Origin: Halostella litorea
Lineage (GTDB): Archaea; Halobacteriota; Halobacteria; Halobacteriales; Natronoarchaeaceae
Assembly: GCF_004785955.1 (NCBI RefSeq)
Contig: NZ_SJER01000007.1
Span: 1 to 64,000, forward strand
Length of the DNA stretch: 64,000 nt
Direction: 5' to 3'
Every line of letters starts with the position of its first letter. Position 1 is the first letter of the stretch. Under the pieces are notes generated by a model. The model saw only the letters and a list, made by a program, of their open reading frames with translations. It searched no databases and was not told the DNA's origin. Both the position numbers and the translations under genes were made by a program. Below, one piece after another: positions 7,286 to 16,849 of the stretch.

Positions 7286-8809
7286 TCAGAATTGCTCAGC
7301 GGGACCCGCGGATTCCTCTTCGACCTGCTCGTACATCTCATCCGGGAACGGGAGGCTGCCCCAGATCGAGTAGGGACACTGGTCCTGGCCGATACAGTAG
7401 CGCTGTAGATCGTCGTTATCGCAGTTCATCGGCAACGGCGTGTCGCCGTCGATCGTGTTCGAGAATTCGTAGCGAACCTGGTACTCGGTCTCCTGCTCGT
7501 CGTACCACGGCCACCGGGAGAAGACGTCCTTGAGGTCCGCGACGATCTCGTCGAGGCTGCTGTCCTGGTACTGCGGCAGCCACATCACCATCCGCGCGAA
7601 GTTATAGAGATCCTTCCGGACGGGCTTCTTCTCGTGTAGCCGCTCCTCCATATTCGCCATACAGGGGAGTTCGAAGAGGTCCTCGATCTCTCGCACTTCG
7701 ATCTGTTCGGCGCCGGTTCCGGCTCGCCCGATTCGGTACGTATTGACGCGCCCGTCGCGGTCGATCGTGACGGCCGAGTGGGACTCGTGGTCGGCCAGCG
7801 TCTTCGCGAGACTGCTCGGACTCGATATCCAGTCCGTTACAGAGGATTCCCACTCGTCCTCGGCGTCGTACGCCGTAACCGCTCGATAGAGCTCCTTCGC
7901 CGTGTGGAACTCACCCTTTTGCGCCACGTCATCGGGCGCATCACTAAGAGCCCGCCGGAGGACGCGAATCGTCCGTTCCCCACGGTCCCAGTTCCGCCAG
8001 ATGCGCTCGTGATGGCCGGTCTCGAGGAAGCGGTCGATCCGCTCCGTAATTGCCGACTCGTTCGTGGTCAGCCACGATAGCTGGTCGTCGGAGAGCCCGT
8101 CTTCTTGCACCCGCAGGAGCTTCTTGAACGCCCGCTCAGCGTAGTCCCGATACTTGCTGTCGAAATCACCGACCGGGACGTACAGATTGTTGTCCTTCAC
8201 TCGCGTCAGTATCTCCCCGCCATCGTCATTCCCTGTCGACGACTCGTCCTCCCGAACGAGACATTTGCGTGACGCCGCCGCCATCGGGATTTCGAGGTAC
8301 AGGCCATCCCCGAACTCCGGCATCTCCGTGATGCCCGTACAGACCCGACCCGGATGTGGGCCATCCTCACCGGGCTCCTTGCTGTACAGCACGTCGGCGA
8401 TGTCCTGCTGGAGTGATCCATCGCCGTGGGCGTGCATGAGGGAGGCGAGATTGTTGACGTACAGCTCCCGGATGTCGTAGAGCACCTGAATGTTCCGTGG
8501 TGACGCGTGCTCGAACTTCGGGTTTTCTTTCACACAGATCGCACTCAGCGTCGCGAGCACGGCGAGCGTCCCCGGTTCGTCGACGAACGGCTCTTCGGCG
8601 GCGTCGACACGGACCTGCTCTTTGAACGCCGCCGTCCCGAACCGCTCGACGTCGTTCACGAGGTCCTCTGGTTGGTCCTCGCCGTCGACGACGTATCGGT
8701 TGTAGCCACGCGTAAACAGCTGGTTGATGCGGGTCTCACCGTACTCCAGCGGGAGTGCCGCAACCCGATACGCCATGTCCTCGTCGTCGGTGGGGGTACT
8801 CGGACTCAT
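7286..8809 (-). CDS. PriL-like large primase subunit with Fe-S-type cysteines
   Basis: The protein has 507 residues and lies directly downstream of the PriS-like gene (ATGA overlap). The C-terminal third (about 375-490) has four cysteines at 383 (ELPCM), 463, 472 and 478 (QCPY), with the spacing of the [4Fe-4S] C-terminal domain of archaeal/eukaryotic PriL. The N-terminal part is helical. With the catalytic subunit it would form a heterodimeric RNA/DNA primase. It is the last gene of the conjugation operon, suggesting it primes the transferred strand or plasmid replication. Similarity to chromosomal PriL outside the cysteine domain is not obvious, so this is a diverged plasmid type. Confidence 0.7.
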   Translation of the reverse strand: MSPSTPTDDEDMAYRVAALPLEYGETRINQLFTRGYNRYVVDGEDQPEDLVNDVERFGTAAFKEQVRVDAAEEPFVDEPGTLAVLATLSAICVKENPKFEHASPRNIQVLYDIRELYVNNLASLMHAHGDGSLQQDIADVLYSKEPGEDGPHPGRVCTGITEMPEFGDGLYLEIPMAAASRKCLVREDESSTGNDDGGEILTRVKDNNLYVPVGDFDSKYRDYAERAFKKLLRVQEDGLSDDQLSWLTTNESAITERIDRFLETGHHERIWRNWDRGERTIRVLRRALSDAPDDVAQKGEFHTAKELYRAVTAYDAEDEWESSVTDWISSPSSLAKTLADHESHSAVTIDRDGRVNTYRIGRAGTGAEQIEVREIEDLFELPCMANMEERLHEKKPVRKDLYNFARMVMWLPQYQDSSLDEIVADLKDVFSRWPWYDEQETEYQVRYEFSNTIDGDTPLPMNCDNDDLQRYCIGQDQCPYSIWGSLPFPDEMYEQVEEESAGPAEQF

Positions 8810-9690
8810 TCGTCGATCACCTCGGGTGTCGCCGACCGAACGTCGAACGCCGGACTCTCGATTGGTTGAACGATGCTACAGACGTCGGCGTGCAGCGAGT
8901 AGGGCAGGCGAGCGACACGCCGGCGGTCGGCCGTCACGACGGGATCGATCGGGATGTCGTACGTCTCGAGGAGGAGGTCGTTCAACACTTCGCGACTCTG
9001 CTCGTCGTATCGGTGCGCCGGGTCGGTATCCAGCAGGTAGACGTGGACCCCCTGCCCGCTGTACACGACCATCGTCTCCTCGGCGTCGAAATCGTCCTCG
9101 AAGATGTCACGCACCTCGAACCCGTATTCGATGGCGCGGTCGATGTCTTCGAAGGCGTACGGATACCCCTCGGGAGCGGCATCGAGGATACCCGCAGCGT
9201 CGAGGAGCGCGTCGTCGCCCCGATCGTCGAGGTCCGTCGACACCATCTCGTCCGCTCGGTCTCGGGCGATCTCTTTCGCGTCGATGTCGACGAGGAGGAC
9301 CCAGGGTCGTTCCCAGTGATCCAGCGCGTAGTAGACGGCGTCGGGCCGTGGGTCCGGTTGCTCCAGCACCTCCGGATCAGCAAGCGCGAACTTGCTCCGC
9401 CCCAGCGGGTCGTTGCGAGCGGGGTGGCGTATGAACTCGACGACGTCCTCGAGGTCGTCGAACTCGGGCGTCGTTCGGTCGCCCGACGCATCTGTTTGCC
9501 AGGTATCCCGCCGGATGAAGTCCTTGTCCGGCACCTCGTCTTTGCGCACCGGGTGGGACTCGCGAAAGGCGACGGCGTACTGTTTCGGGCCGGTCGCCGT
9601 GATGAATTCCGGCAGGTCGTCCAGATAGCGGGGGAACTCCTCGGCATAGTAGGCGTAAATCTCCTCGCGGGTCGCCTGTCGCCAGGTCAT
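8806..9690 (-). CDS. PriS-like catalytic primase subunit (archaeo-eukaryotic primase)
   Basis: The protein has 294 residues. The archaeo-eukaryotic primase motifs are clear: VLLVDIDAKE gives the metal-binding D135-x-D137, YSGQGVHVYLLD gives the S-x-H nucleotide-binding motif (H216), and IDPVVTADRRRVARLPYSLH gives the third-motif Asp and the R-L-P signature. The N-terminal YYAEEFP is also typical of PriS. It overlaps the coupling ATPase gene upstream and the PriL-like gene downstream by four bases each. The role, priming DNA synthesis, is well supported; linkage to conjugation is inferred from the operon. Confidence 0.85.
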   Translation of the reverse strand: MTWRQATREEIYAYYAEEFPRYLDDLPEFITATGPKQYAVAFRESHPVRKDEVPDKDFIRRDTWQTDASGDRTTPEFDDLEDVVEFIRHPARNDPLGRSKFALADPEVLEQPDPRPDAVYYALDHWERPWVLLVDIDAKEIARDRADEMVSTDLDDRGDDALLDAAGILDAAPEGYPYAFEDIDRAIEYGFEVRDIFEDDFDAEETMVVYSGQGVHVYLLDTDPAHRYDEQSREVLNDLLLETYDIPIDPVVTADRRRVARLPYSLHADVCSIVQPIESPAFDVRSATPEVIDE

Positions 9691-12600
9691 TGGTTGAGTT
9701 CCTGATCGAGATTTTTGAAGCCCCGAACGGTGGTCAGGCCCGCAGCATCGAACTCGTTGACGGCGTCTCTGATGGTCGCGAACGACCGTGCCGCCCGCCC
9801 GCTGACCCGCTCGTCGATTCGATCTGCGTCGGCAAGGCTCTCCAGGACATTGAGCGCCGTCTCGCGATTGTTGAAGGCCCAGATCGCGTCGGCGTCCACC
9901 GCGCTGAGTTTGTCGTAATCCTCGACCGGGGCGTGCCGGTTGTTACTCGCGAGCTCTGCTTCGCCGGCCCAGACGAGATCGCCGCCCTCGTCGAAGCCGG
10001 CCACGTCCAATACCGTGCCGTCGTCGGTTTCGTAGTACGGTTCCACCCGACCGACGTCGTCCCGCTGGTGGAGCCACAGCTCGAGGAGCCGGACGCCAAC
10101 CTTGTGTGGCGTTTTCTCGCCGAGATCGCCCGCTCCTGGCCCCGCCTTCAATTCTCTCCCGAGGAGGTCTCGACCGTCCGGGAGGACGGTGTAGTACTTG
10201 CGCCCCGCCGCGGAGTCCGCTTCCAGGAGGTCCTGTTCTGTGAGCCGTTCCATATGGAGGTCGTCGTATTCGTCCCGGAGCTGGCTCATCCTGTCCAGTA
10301 GCGTGTACTCGTCGTCCTCTCGGTTCATCACGTCGAGGACCCGATTCAGGAATCGGACGTCGTCACGGCTGAGCCCGCGTTGTTGGAGTTCGTCATCGGG
10401 GACGGGTACGCTGCTTTCCTGGACGGGCGTTGCCCCGTTCTCCGTCTGCGCTGCTTGGTCACCAGCTGGGTCCTCGTCCGTTTCGGTGGCCTGCCCGAAC
10501 AGGGGGCTCATCGCTGCCTCGTCTGCATCTGGGTCGCTGTCCGTCTCGACCTGGGTGGTCGACGTCGATGCGTCCTCGGCCGTCGATTCGCTGATGAACG
10601 CGGATTGCGTCGGGTCGGTCGCTGCATCGCCGTCGGCAGCCGAGCCCGTCGTCTCACCCCCCGAACTCCCCCAGCCAGTCTCCTCTGGGGAAGTGGTCGA
10701 CTCAGTCGGCTCTCTCAGCCCGTACTGGGCCTGTGTCCGCTCGACCATCCGTGGCCGGGACACGGACTCGAAATGGTCTTCCTGGGGCTCTGTGAGCGGC
10801 TGGTCGCTTTCTGGATGGCCTGGCGCAATCGGGAGCGGCTTCAGCGAAAACGGCGGCGGCCCAGTCTCGCCGAACGACGGACTGGGGAGTTGGGCGATCC
10901 ACTCGCCGCTCGGCAACGTGTTGATTCGGTTGCGGAGTTCGGTCGGGCTGAGGTCCTCGTGGGCAAGCGACTCCGCGAGGTCGCGCTCGATCGAGATGTT
11001 GCCGATGAGCTTGGTCTTGATGTTGTTCAGCACCTCGTCGTAGGCCCGCTCGTTCCGGTTCCGCACCTGCTCGGGGAACTGCATCACGAGGCCCATACTC
11101 AGGCCGAACGACCGGCCCTGCGGCAGGAGTTGTTCGGAGACGAGCTTCGTCGACGCGACCGGCGCCGCCTCCTCGATGATGAGGTTCGTGAGCTTCTCGT
11201 AGTCGGTCTGGCCGTCGCGCCGGCGCACCTGGACGGCGTCCCAGAGATTGCTCAACAGTAGTAGGGTGATCGCTCGCTGGGCCTCCGGCCGCAGGTCGCC
11301 GAGGTCGAAGATGATGGTGGCGTCTTTATCGAGGAACTCGCGGAAGTCGAACCGGTTGTCGACGTACTCGCCGGCGTCATTCTGCTCGGGGACGTGGCTG
11401 AAGATTCGCCGGAGATGCGCGTCCTCTTTGAGCTTGTCGAGGCGGTTCCCGACGGCGTCCATCGACACCTGGAACTGGTGGTTGTCCTTCGCGAAGTGGC
11501 GCGTCAGCGATTCCTCGATGTTCTGGTTATCCGCTGAGACCGGGGGAATCGTCTGGTCGCGCTGCATCCGGAGCGCGGCGGCGAAGAGGTCGTCCAAGCC
11601 GAACACGTCGCTCCCGTACTCCTCGTCGAACAGCGCCTTAATCAGGTAGCTGAGGATCTCGTTCGCGACGAACGCCTGCCCGTACTGCTCGCGGCCCATA
11701 ATCATCCGGAGGATGTCGTGGAAGTGATCGACCTTGTCCTGAATCGCGTCCTCTCGGTTGCGACCGGCCTCGAGCGCAGGCCGGATGTCGAAGAAGGAGA
11801 ACGCGGGGATTGTCTCCGGGACGCGGAAGTGGTAGACGTCGTCGAGGCCACTGAACCGCTCGTAGTGGCAGCGCAGGTAGTTCTCACACATCCCGTCCCC
11901 CTTCGGGTCGACGAGGACGACGGGGCCACCAGTCGTATCACGGAGCGAGAGCGCGTCGTTGATGATGGCCTTCGACTTCCCGCCACCAGTCGACGCGAAC
12001 CGCCCGTAATGCGTCGGCAACAGGTCTGGCGGAATCCGAATGGGCTCCGGCCGTGGCTCACCGTTCTCGTCGAGCGCGTAGCCGATTGCCATCCCGTCTT
12101 GGAACTGCTGGATTAGATCCGGATTCGGCCACGGGAGCGGGTTCCGACTCTGCTGTTCGGCCCTGGTTCCTCGCGTCCCTTCGACGGTCAACTGTTCGGA
12201 GGAGGGAACGAGGACGAAGTTCGCGAGCTCCGTTCCACAGAGGACCAGCTCGGGGCGGGTCTTCCCCCGCCCCGTCATTAACTCGCGATTGAGGAGGCGC
12301 TGGAGAGCGGCCCGTGCCTTCTTCTCCTTCGTCTTCTCACGGAAGCCGCTGTCCCGGAGGCGTTGCCCCTCGACCTCGTAGAACGGACCATCAAGCGGGT
12401 CGAACACCGGGAGGAGCGAGTCCATCCGACCATCGAGGTCGTCGCGGATGGTGTCGGTGGGGACGCCGACGGCCCGGATGTTGACCGTGAACGACCGTTT
12501 GGCGTTCTTCGCGTCGATGTACTCGATCCGCTTCTCGACGGCCTCGCTGAGCTGCCGGTCGTCCTGGTCGCTCCGTTGCTCCTCGACCTCGAGCAACGAC

Positions 12601-13511
12601 CCGACGACTTCCTGGAAGAACGTATCCCGGCCGTCGACGAGGTCCTCTTTCCGTACCTCCGAGTCGGACTGCCAGCTAGCACGCCGTTGGAAGACGACTT
12701 GGAACGCGGTCGGCGCTGTCGCCTCCATCAAGTGGTCGATCAGCGACGCCAGCGCCGCGCCGGGCTCGTCGACGGACGAGAGATCGCCGTTCGTTTCCTC
12801 TGCCGTGAACGGCGTCAGCGAGGTCATCCAGTCCTGCTTCCGCGACGCGGAGCCACACCACCGGACACCGAGCGGCGAGACAGCATCCTGTGCCGGGCGA
12901 GCCAGAATCGTTCCCGCCGGTGTCATCGTCGGCTTCTCGATGGCCCGTCGCTCTTCCTCGTCGTCTGGAAGTGCATCGGGCGGCGCTAGTTCGAGGGCTG
13001 AGTCCCCGACAGTCACGTGATGATCGGGGACGCTCGTGGCTGCCGTACCGCCGTCGACAACGGGGTCCGCTTCGGCTGGCTCGGAGTCCTCTGATTCCTC
13101 GTCGACGATGTCGTACTGTTCTGCCGGGCCAAACTCGTACTGCAGCCGCCCGGCCTCGTAGTGGTCGACGAATTCCTGCGGTGTGAACTTGACTGGCTGA
13201 ATGAGCCGAGCGGCGACGTCGACGTCGACGCGCTCGATGTCGAACGTGCTTGGATAGATGGAGCGGAGGCGCTTCTCGAGCGTATCGAGGTGCGCATCGG
13301 CCCCGTAGAAGAACTCCACCGGGTCGTCCGGGCCATCACTGATTGCGAGGAACTCGAATCGGGGTGGTGTCTCGCTGTGGAGCGGGTTCAGCTTCGCCCC
13401 GAGACCCGACGAGCCGGGCGTGGTCAGCTTGTGGAGGCTGTCGAGGACTCGGGGGATGCTCTCCGGATCGAGTCGCTCGGATGTCGGCGTGACGCGCAGG
13501 TACTCAGCCAT
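9687..13511 (-). CDS. VirD4/TraG-like coupling ATPase with a C-terminal nuclease-like domain
   Basis: The protein has 1274 residues. Residues 1-460 form a large alpha/beta N-terminal region. The motor domain has Walker A STGGGKSK (about 507-514), the TraG/VirD4 block VVLVDPKGDG (531-540) and an acidic Walker B-like LIIEEAAP. A linker rich in Ser/Thr/Asp/Glu follows (about 900-1030). The C-terminal 240 residues hold a winged-helix-like part and a block LDVAGFDE ... WAGEAEL (D1169, E1184, E1186) resembling a PD-(D/E)XK core. It should bring DNA to the secretion channel. No membrane helices are evident, unlike classical VirD4. Overlaps tie it to VirB4 upstream and PriS downstream. Confidence 0.75.
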   Translation of the reverse strand: MAEYLRVTPTSERLDPESIPRVLDSLHKLTTPGSSGLGAKLNPLHSETPPRFEFLAISDGPDDPVEFFYGADAHLDTLEKRLRSIYPSTFDIERVDVDVAARLIQPVKFTPQEFVDHYEAGRLQYEFGPAEQYDIVDEESEDSEPAEADPVVDGGTAATSVPDHHVTVGDSALELAPPDALPDDEEERRAIEKPTMTPAGTILARPAQDAVSPLGVRWCGSASRKQDWMTSLTPFTAEETNGDLSSVDEPGAALASLIDHLMEATAPTAFQVVFQRRASWQSDSEVRKEDLVDGRDTFFQEVVGSLLEVEEQRSDQDDRQLSEAVEKRIEYIDAKNAKRSFTVNIRAVGVPTDTIRDDLDGRMDSLLPVFDPLDGPFYEVEGQRLRDSGFREKTKEKKARAALQRLLNRELMTGRGKTRPELVLCGTELANFVLVPSSEQLTVEGTRGTRAEQQSRNPLPWPNPDLIQQFQDGMAIGYALDENGEPRPEPIRIPPDLLPTHYGRFASTGGGKSKAIINDALSLRDTTGGPVVLVDPKGDGMCENYLRCHYERFSGLDDVYHFRVPETIPAFSFFDIRPALEAGRNREDAIQDKVDHFHDILRMIMGREQYGQAFVANEILSYLIKALFDEEYGSDVFGLDDLFAAALRMQRDQTIPPVSADNQNIEESLTRHFAKDNHQFQVSMDAVGNRLDKLKEDAHLRRIFSHVPEQNDAGEYVDNRFDFREFLDKDATIIFDLGDLRPEAQRAITLLLLSNLWDAVQVRRRDGQTDYEKLTNLIIEEAAPVASTKLVSEQLLPQGRSFGLSMGLVMQFPEQVRNRNERAYDEVLNNIKTKLIGNISIERDLAESLAHEDLSPTELRNRINTLPSGEWIAQLPSPSFGETGPPPFSLKPLPIAPGHPESDQPLTEPQEDHFESVSRPRMVERTQAQYGLREPTESTTSPEETGWGSSGGETTGSAADGDAATDPTQSAFISESTAEDASTSTTQVETDSDPDADEAAMSPLFGQATETDEDPAGDQAAQTENGATPVQESSVPVPDDELQQRGLSRDDVRFLNRVLDVMNREDDEYTLLDRMSQLRDEYDDLHMERLTEQDLLEADSAAGRKYYTVLPDGRDLLGRELKAGPGAGDLGEKTPHKVGVRLLELWLHQRDDVGRVEPYYETDDGTVLDVAGFDEGGDLVWAGEAELASNNRHAPVEDYDKLSAVDADAIWAFNNRETALNVLESLADADRIDERVSGRAARSFATIRDAVNEFDAAGLTTVRGFKNLDQELNQ

Positions 13512-15738
13512 CGTTGGTCCCCTCCGTCGACCCGCCGTCTGGCTCAGCTTCGACGGCGTCTGATTCCTCGTTCGGTTCGCTCGTTTCGTTCGTTCCGTTC
13601 GTTGCTCGATGCTCGAGCTCTTCTTGGAACTCCTCCATCTCGGTATCGACGGCGTCGTCGCCGGCGCCGGGCAATGAAGACCGGATCTGTGAGGTCGGAT
13701 CGAAGTCGATGACCTGCTTCTCCTTGGGCATCGCTTTGACCTGGATGCCGCGCCACTCGCCGTCGACGCCCACGAGTGCTTCGGAGAAGCCGGCGTCCTC
13801 GTTGCCGGGCACGGCGTCCTGGACGAACCGCATCTGTGCGTAGTTCAGGCCGAACTCATCAGCCCACTCCTCGTCCATCCCGTCGAGACGGTGGAACTGC
13901 TTGACCGCACACTGGTCCAGAATGGCCTCGCTCTCGGCGTGCTCGAAGAACTCGTCGACGGTCTGCGTGACCAAGCGGATTGAGAGGTCGTGGTGGCGGT
14001 GGTGCCGGAACACCGTTTCGAGGAACGCCAGGCTCGCGGCGTCCTGCATGATGTACCGCGCCTCGTCGATGTAGAACACGACCTCCTTCTCCGAGACTTT
14101 CGCCCGCTCGTAGACGAGCGAGATGAGCAACTGCATCGTCAGCGCCGTGCTGCTGTCGACGCTGCCCTCCTGCTGGGCGAGATCGAGGTAGATAACCTTC
14201 TCGTCCCGAATGTCGAAGTCGGACTCTTGGCCGAGGTTGGCGTGCCGACCGTCGTCCTCGAAGGGGCGGAGCTGGTCGAGTAGCCACGTCGCGTCTTCCT
14301 TGATCTTCCCCGCCTCCTCGTCGGACCGGACGACGAACTCCTCGGGGTCGTCAACCATGTCCTCGAAGACGTCCATCATATCCTGAATCGTCGGGCTCGG
14401 GTTGCCGTGCGTCGAGATGTCGTCGGTAATCCCGTTTCGCTTGTACGCCCGCTTGAGCCCGAGTTCGAGTGTCGTCCGGCGGTCGCCCAGCGAGATGCCG
14501 CGGAGGGCGAAGAAGTTCGTCAGGAAGCTCATCGCGTCGTCGAGCTTCTCGTTGAACGGGCTGGCGTCCTCGCCCATCGCCCGCTGGACGTGCTCGGGCG
14601 TCTCCCGAATCTCCAAGGGGTTCAGCCCGAGCGTCCCGCCGACCGTGATGCGTTTGGCGTCGAGTGCTTCGGCGACGCCGGCCCAGTTATTCAGCGGCTC
14701 GAGGATGATGCCGATACGGTCCTTGCTCTGCTCGATGGAGCGGATGAAGTTCTGCTTCGAACTGAACGACTTCCCCGAGCCGGTGTCGCCGACGGTGAAC
14801 ATCGCGTACCCGTTGTCCCTGGCGAACGGGTCGATGACCACCGGGCTCTGGTTGTCCTTGTGGATCCCGAACTCGACGCCGCCCTCCTCGAGGATCGTCG
14901 CGTTGTGCGGCGAGGAGAGCAACGCGCCGACGGCACCGCCGAGCGCAATCGACGTCCGCCCGAACTCGTTGTCGCCGATAGGTGCGGCGGACTGAAGGGC
15001 GAGATCCTGCCGACAGATCGCCGTCTTCGGCGTGAGGTTCGCCGGATCGTCGCGGAGCGCGCTCTTGACCTTCTGGACGGCGTCGCGGAGTTCCTCCTTC
15101 TCGTCGGCCCGGACCGTGATGAACATCCCCTGGTCGAAGACGTTCGCGCCGTTCTCGACGGCCTTGTACGTCGCTGCGGCCTCGTTGGCGCGTTCCTGCA
15201 GGTAGGCACTCCGGACACTCTGTTCGAGGTCGGCGTCCACTTGGAGGTCGTCAGCGATGTCCTGCAGTTCGTTCCGGGCCCGCTCCTGATTCTTCGGCGT
15301 GATGTGGGCTGTCAGATCGAACTGCACGTCCGTCATCTCGAAGAGCTCGGAGAGGTAGCCGTCGTTGGGGTAGTCCGGGTAGTCAGCGATGTACAGCGTC
15401 GTCGTCCACTGCTCGCCGACCCGTGCCGCGCGCGTCTCCCACTCGATCGCCGCCGGCGCCGTCACCGTCTTGTGTGACTCAGCGATGTCGTCGAGGAGTC
15501 GGCGTTCGGCCGCGCCCTGTTCGATGGTCTCCTCGTCGAGCAGATCCGAGAACTCGACCTCTTCCTCGTCGTCTTCGGTGTACCAGTCCCAGAGGAGTTT
15601 CCCGCCGATACCGACCAGTACCGCGAGCAGGATGTAGAGGGCCGCCCCTTCAGCTGAGGTTGGGTTCGTGAGCCACTCCGTGAGCTGGCCGACGGCTCCG
15701 CTGCCCGTCTGGAGGACGAGGTTACGCATCGTGGTCAT
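13504..15738 (-). CDS. VirB4/TraC-like type IV secretion ATPase
   Basis: The protein has 744 residues. A single N-terminal membrane helix (about 33-52) precedes a VirB4-type N-domain (about 90-280) and an ATPase domain with Walker A GDTGSGKS (317-324), followed by IGIILEPLNNWAGVA and GLNPLEI as in VirB4/TraC proteins. Walker B is VVFYIDEARYIM, and LVTQTVDEFFEH follows. It powers pilus assembly and substrate transfer at the membrane. It overlaps the VirB3-like gene upstream by 17 bases and the VirD4-like gene downstream by 8. The acidic, Thr/Glu-rich tail is typical of haloarchaea. Confidence 0.85.
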   Translation of the reverse strand: MTTMRNLVLQTGSGAVGQLTEWLTNPTSAEGAALYILLAVLVGIGGKLLWDWYTEDDEEEVEFSDLLDEETIEQGAAERRLLDDIAESHKTVTAPAAIEWETRAARVGEQWTTTLYIADYPDYPNDGYLSELFEMTDVQFDLTAHITPKNQERARNELQDIADDLQVDADLEQSVRSAYLQERANEAAATYKAVENGANVFDQGMFITVRADEKEELRDAVQKVKSALRDDPANLTPKTAICRQDLALQSAAPIGDNEFGRTSIALGGAVGALLSSPHNATILEEGGVEFGIHKDNQSPVVIDPFARDNGYAMFTVGDTGSGKSFSSKQNFIRSIEQSKDRIGIILEPLNNWAGVAEALDAKRITVGGTLGLNPLEIRETPEHVQRAMGEDASPFNEKLDDAMSFLTNFFALRGISLGDRRTTLELGLKRAYKRNGITDDISTHGNPSPTIQDMMDVFEDMVDDPEEFVVRSDEEAGKIKEDATWLLDQLRPFEDDGRHANLGQESDFDIRDEKVIYLDLAQQEGSVDSSTALTMQLLISLVYERAKVSEKEVVFYIDEARYIMQDAASLAFLETVFRHHRHHDLSIRLVTQTVDEFFEHAESEAILDQCAVKQFHRLDGMDEEWADEFGLNYAQMRFVQDAVPGNEDAGFSEALVGVDGEWRGIQVKAMPKEKQVIDFDPTSQIRSSLPGAGDDAVDTEMEEFQEELEHRATNGTNETSEPNEESDAVEAEPDGGSTEGTNDG

Positions 15739-16843
15739 CCTCCCGGCGCGAGTGGCCGATGATGGGTTGTTCGCGAACGACGCTCTCTGCGTCGTCGTAC
15801 TCGTGTTCGCGGCCGTTCCAGAAGTCCATATTCAACACGAAGAGCTCGACCGTGCTGAGCCGGCGTGCGGACCAGCCCGACGCCTGCTGGATGAACTCCG
15901 ACCGCACGTCGTTGACTCGGCTGTCCAGCTTCTCGAACATCTGGGCGCGGCGCTCGACGTCGGTGAGGTCCTCCCGGCGGGTCACGAACGGGTTGAACAG
16001 GAACCCGATGACGGGGAACTGCGTCAGCTTCTCGGCGGGCGTGCCCTCGTCGCGGAAGCGGTCGTAGACCTCCAGCGGGGTGACCTCGACGCCGATGTAG
16101 TACCGTACCTGCTGGATGCCCCGTTCGCGCATCTCCTTCGGCCGCGTCTCCCGATACTCCTCGAGGAGTTCCCGGAAGATGGGGTTTTCTTTGACGTCCT
16201 CGTCGTTCAGGCGGTCTTCGATGTTCTCGGTGATCTGTTCGACCGGGAACGAGCGGGTCGTGGCGTGGAGTTTGAGCTTCGAGTCCAGTTCCTTGTTGGC
16301 GAACTCCTCGCCGGCGTCTTGGAGCTGTGCCCAGTCGTCGGACATCGCGAAATCCATGTTGCCGGGGTTGATCTCGATGAACGCCTCCATCGTGCCGTCC
16401 GCGCGCTGGATCGCGCCAGCGCCCGGCCACGCCCGTTCGATGTTCGTGAGGTCCTGCGTCCGCTCGTCGGGCTTGAACGGCGTGTAGTTCGCGAGCCCGC
16501 CCTCGTTGCGCTCTGTCTCGTTGGTACTACTGTCGGCCTCCTCCGGGGCGCTGAACGTGATCTGGGGGCGCTTGACGTAGCGATAGACGTCTTTCGTCCA
16601 CGTCCACGCGTTGAGGTGGTCGGGCGAGACGTAGACGATCGCGACGCCGAACCCGAAGCCACCTGCGACGAACGGCAGGGCGAGTGATTCGATGCCGGTG
16701 AGACCGGCGATGAACAGGCCGACGATCGGGAAGGCGATCAGGACGCCGACGTCGCCTTCCTCGATGTTGAGGTAGGGGATGCGACTCTCCTCACCGAACT
16801 GGTCCATGATGCGCCGTGCGGCTGCGTCTTCGTCGATGGACAT
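15722..16843 (-). CDS. VirB3/PrgI-like membrane protein with a VirB4-type N-domain
   Basis: The protein has 373 residues. Two adjacent membrane helices (about 31-50 and 55-72) resemble the VirB3/PrgI inner-membrane subunit, followed by YVSPDHLNAWTW and a soluble alpha/beta region. The latter (ERAWPGAGAIQRADGTMEAF to the end) resembles the N-terminal domain that precedes the VirB4 motor. I infer a channel component that docks on VirB4; the two genes overlap by 17 bases. It is not an ATPase, having no Walker motifs. Confidence 0.65.
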   Translation of the reverse strand: MSIDEDAAARRIMDQFGEESRIPYLNIEEGDVGVLIAFPIVGLFIAGLTGIESLALPFVAGGFGFGVAIVYVSPDHLNAWTWTKDVYRYVKRPQITFSAPEEADSSTNETERNEGGLANYTPFKPDERTQDLTNIERAWPGAGAIQRADGTMEAFIEINPGNMDFAMSDDWAQLQDAGEEFANKELDSKLKLHATTRSFPVEQITENIEDRLNDEDVKENPIFRELLEEYRETRPKEMRERGIQQVRYYIGVEVTPLEVYDRFRDEGTPAEKLTQFPVIGFLFNPFVTRREDLTDVERRAQMFEKLDSRVNDVRSEFIQQASGWSARRLSTVELFVLNMDFWNGREHEYDDAESVVREQPIIGHSRREDDHDA

Positions 16844-16849
16844 GGATTG

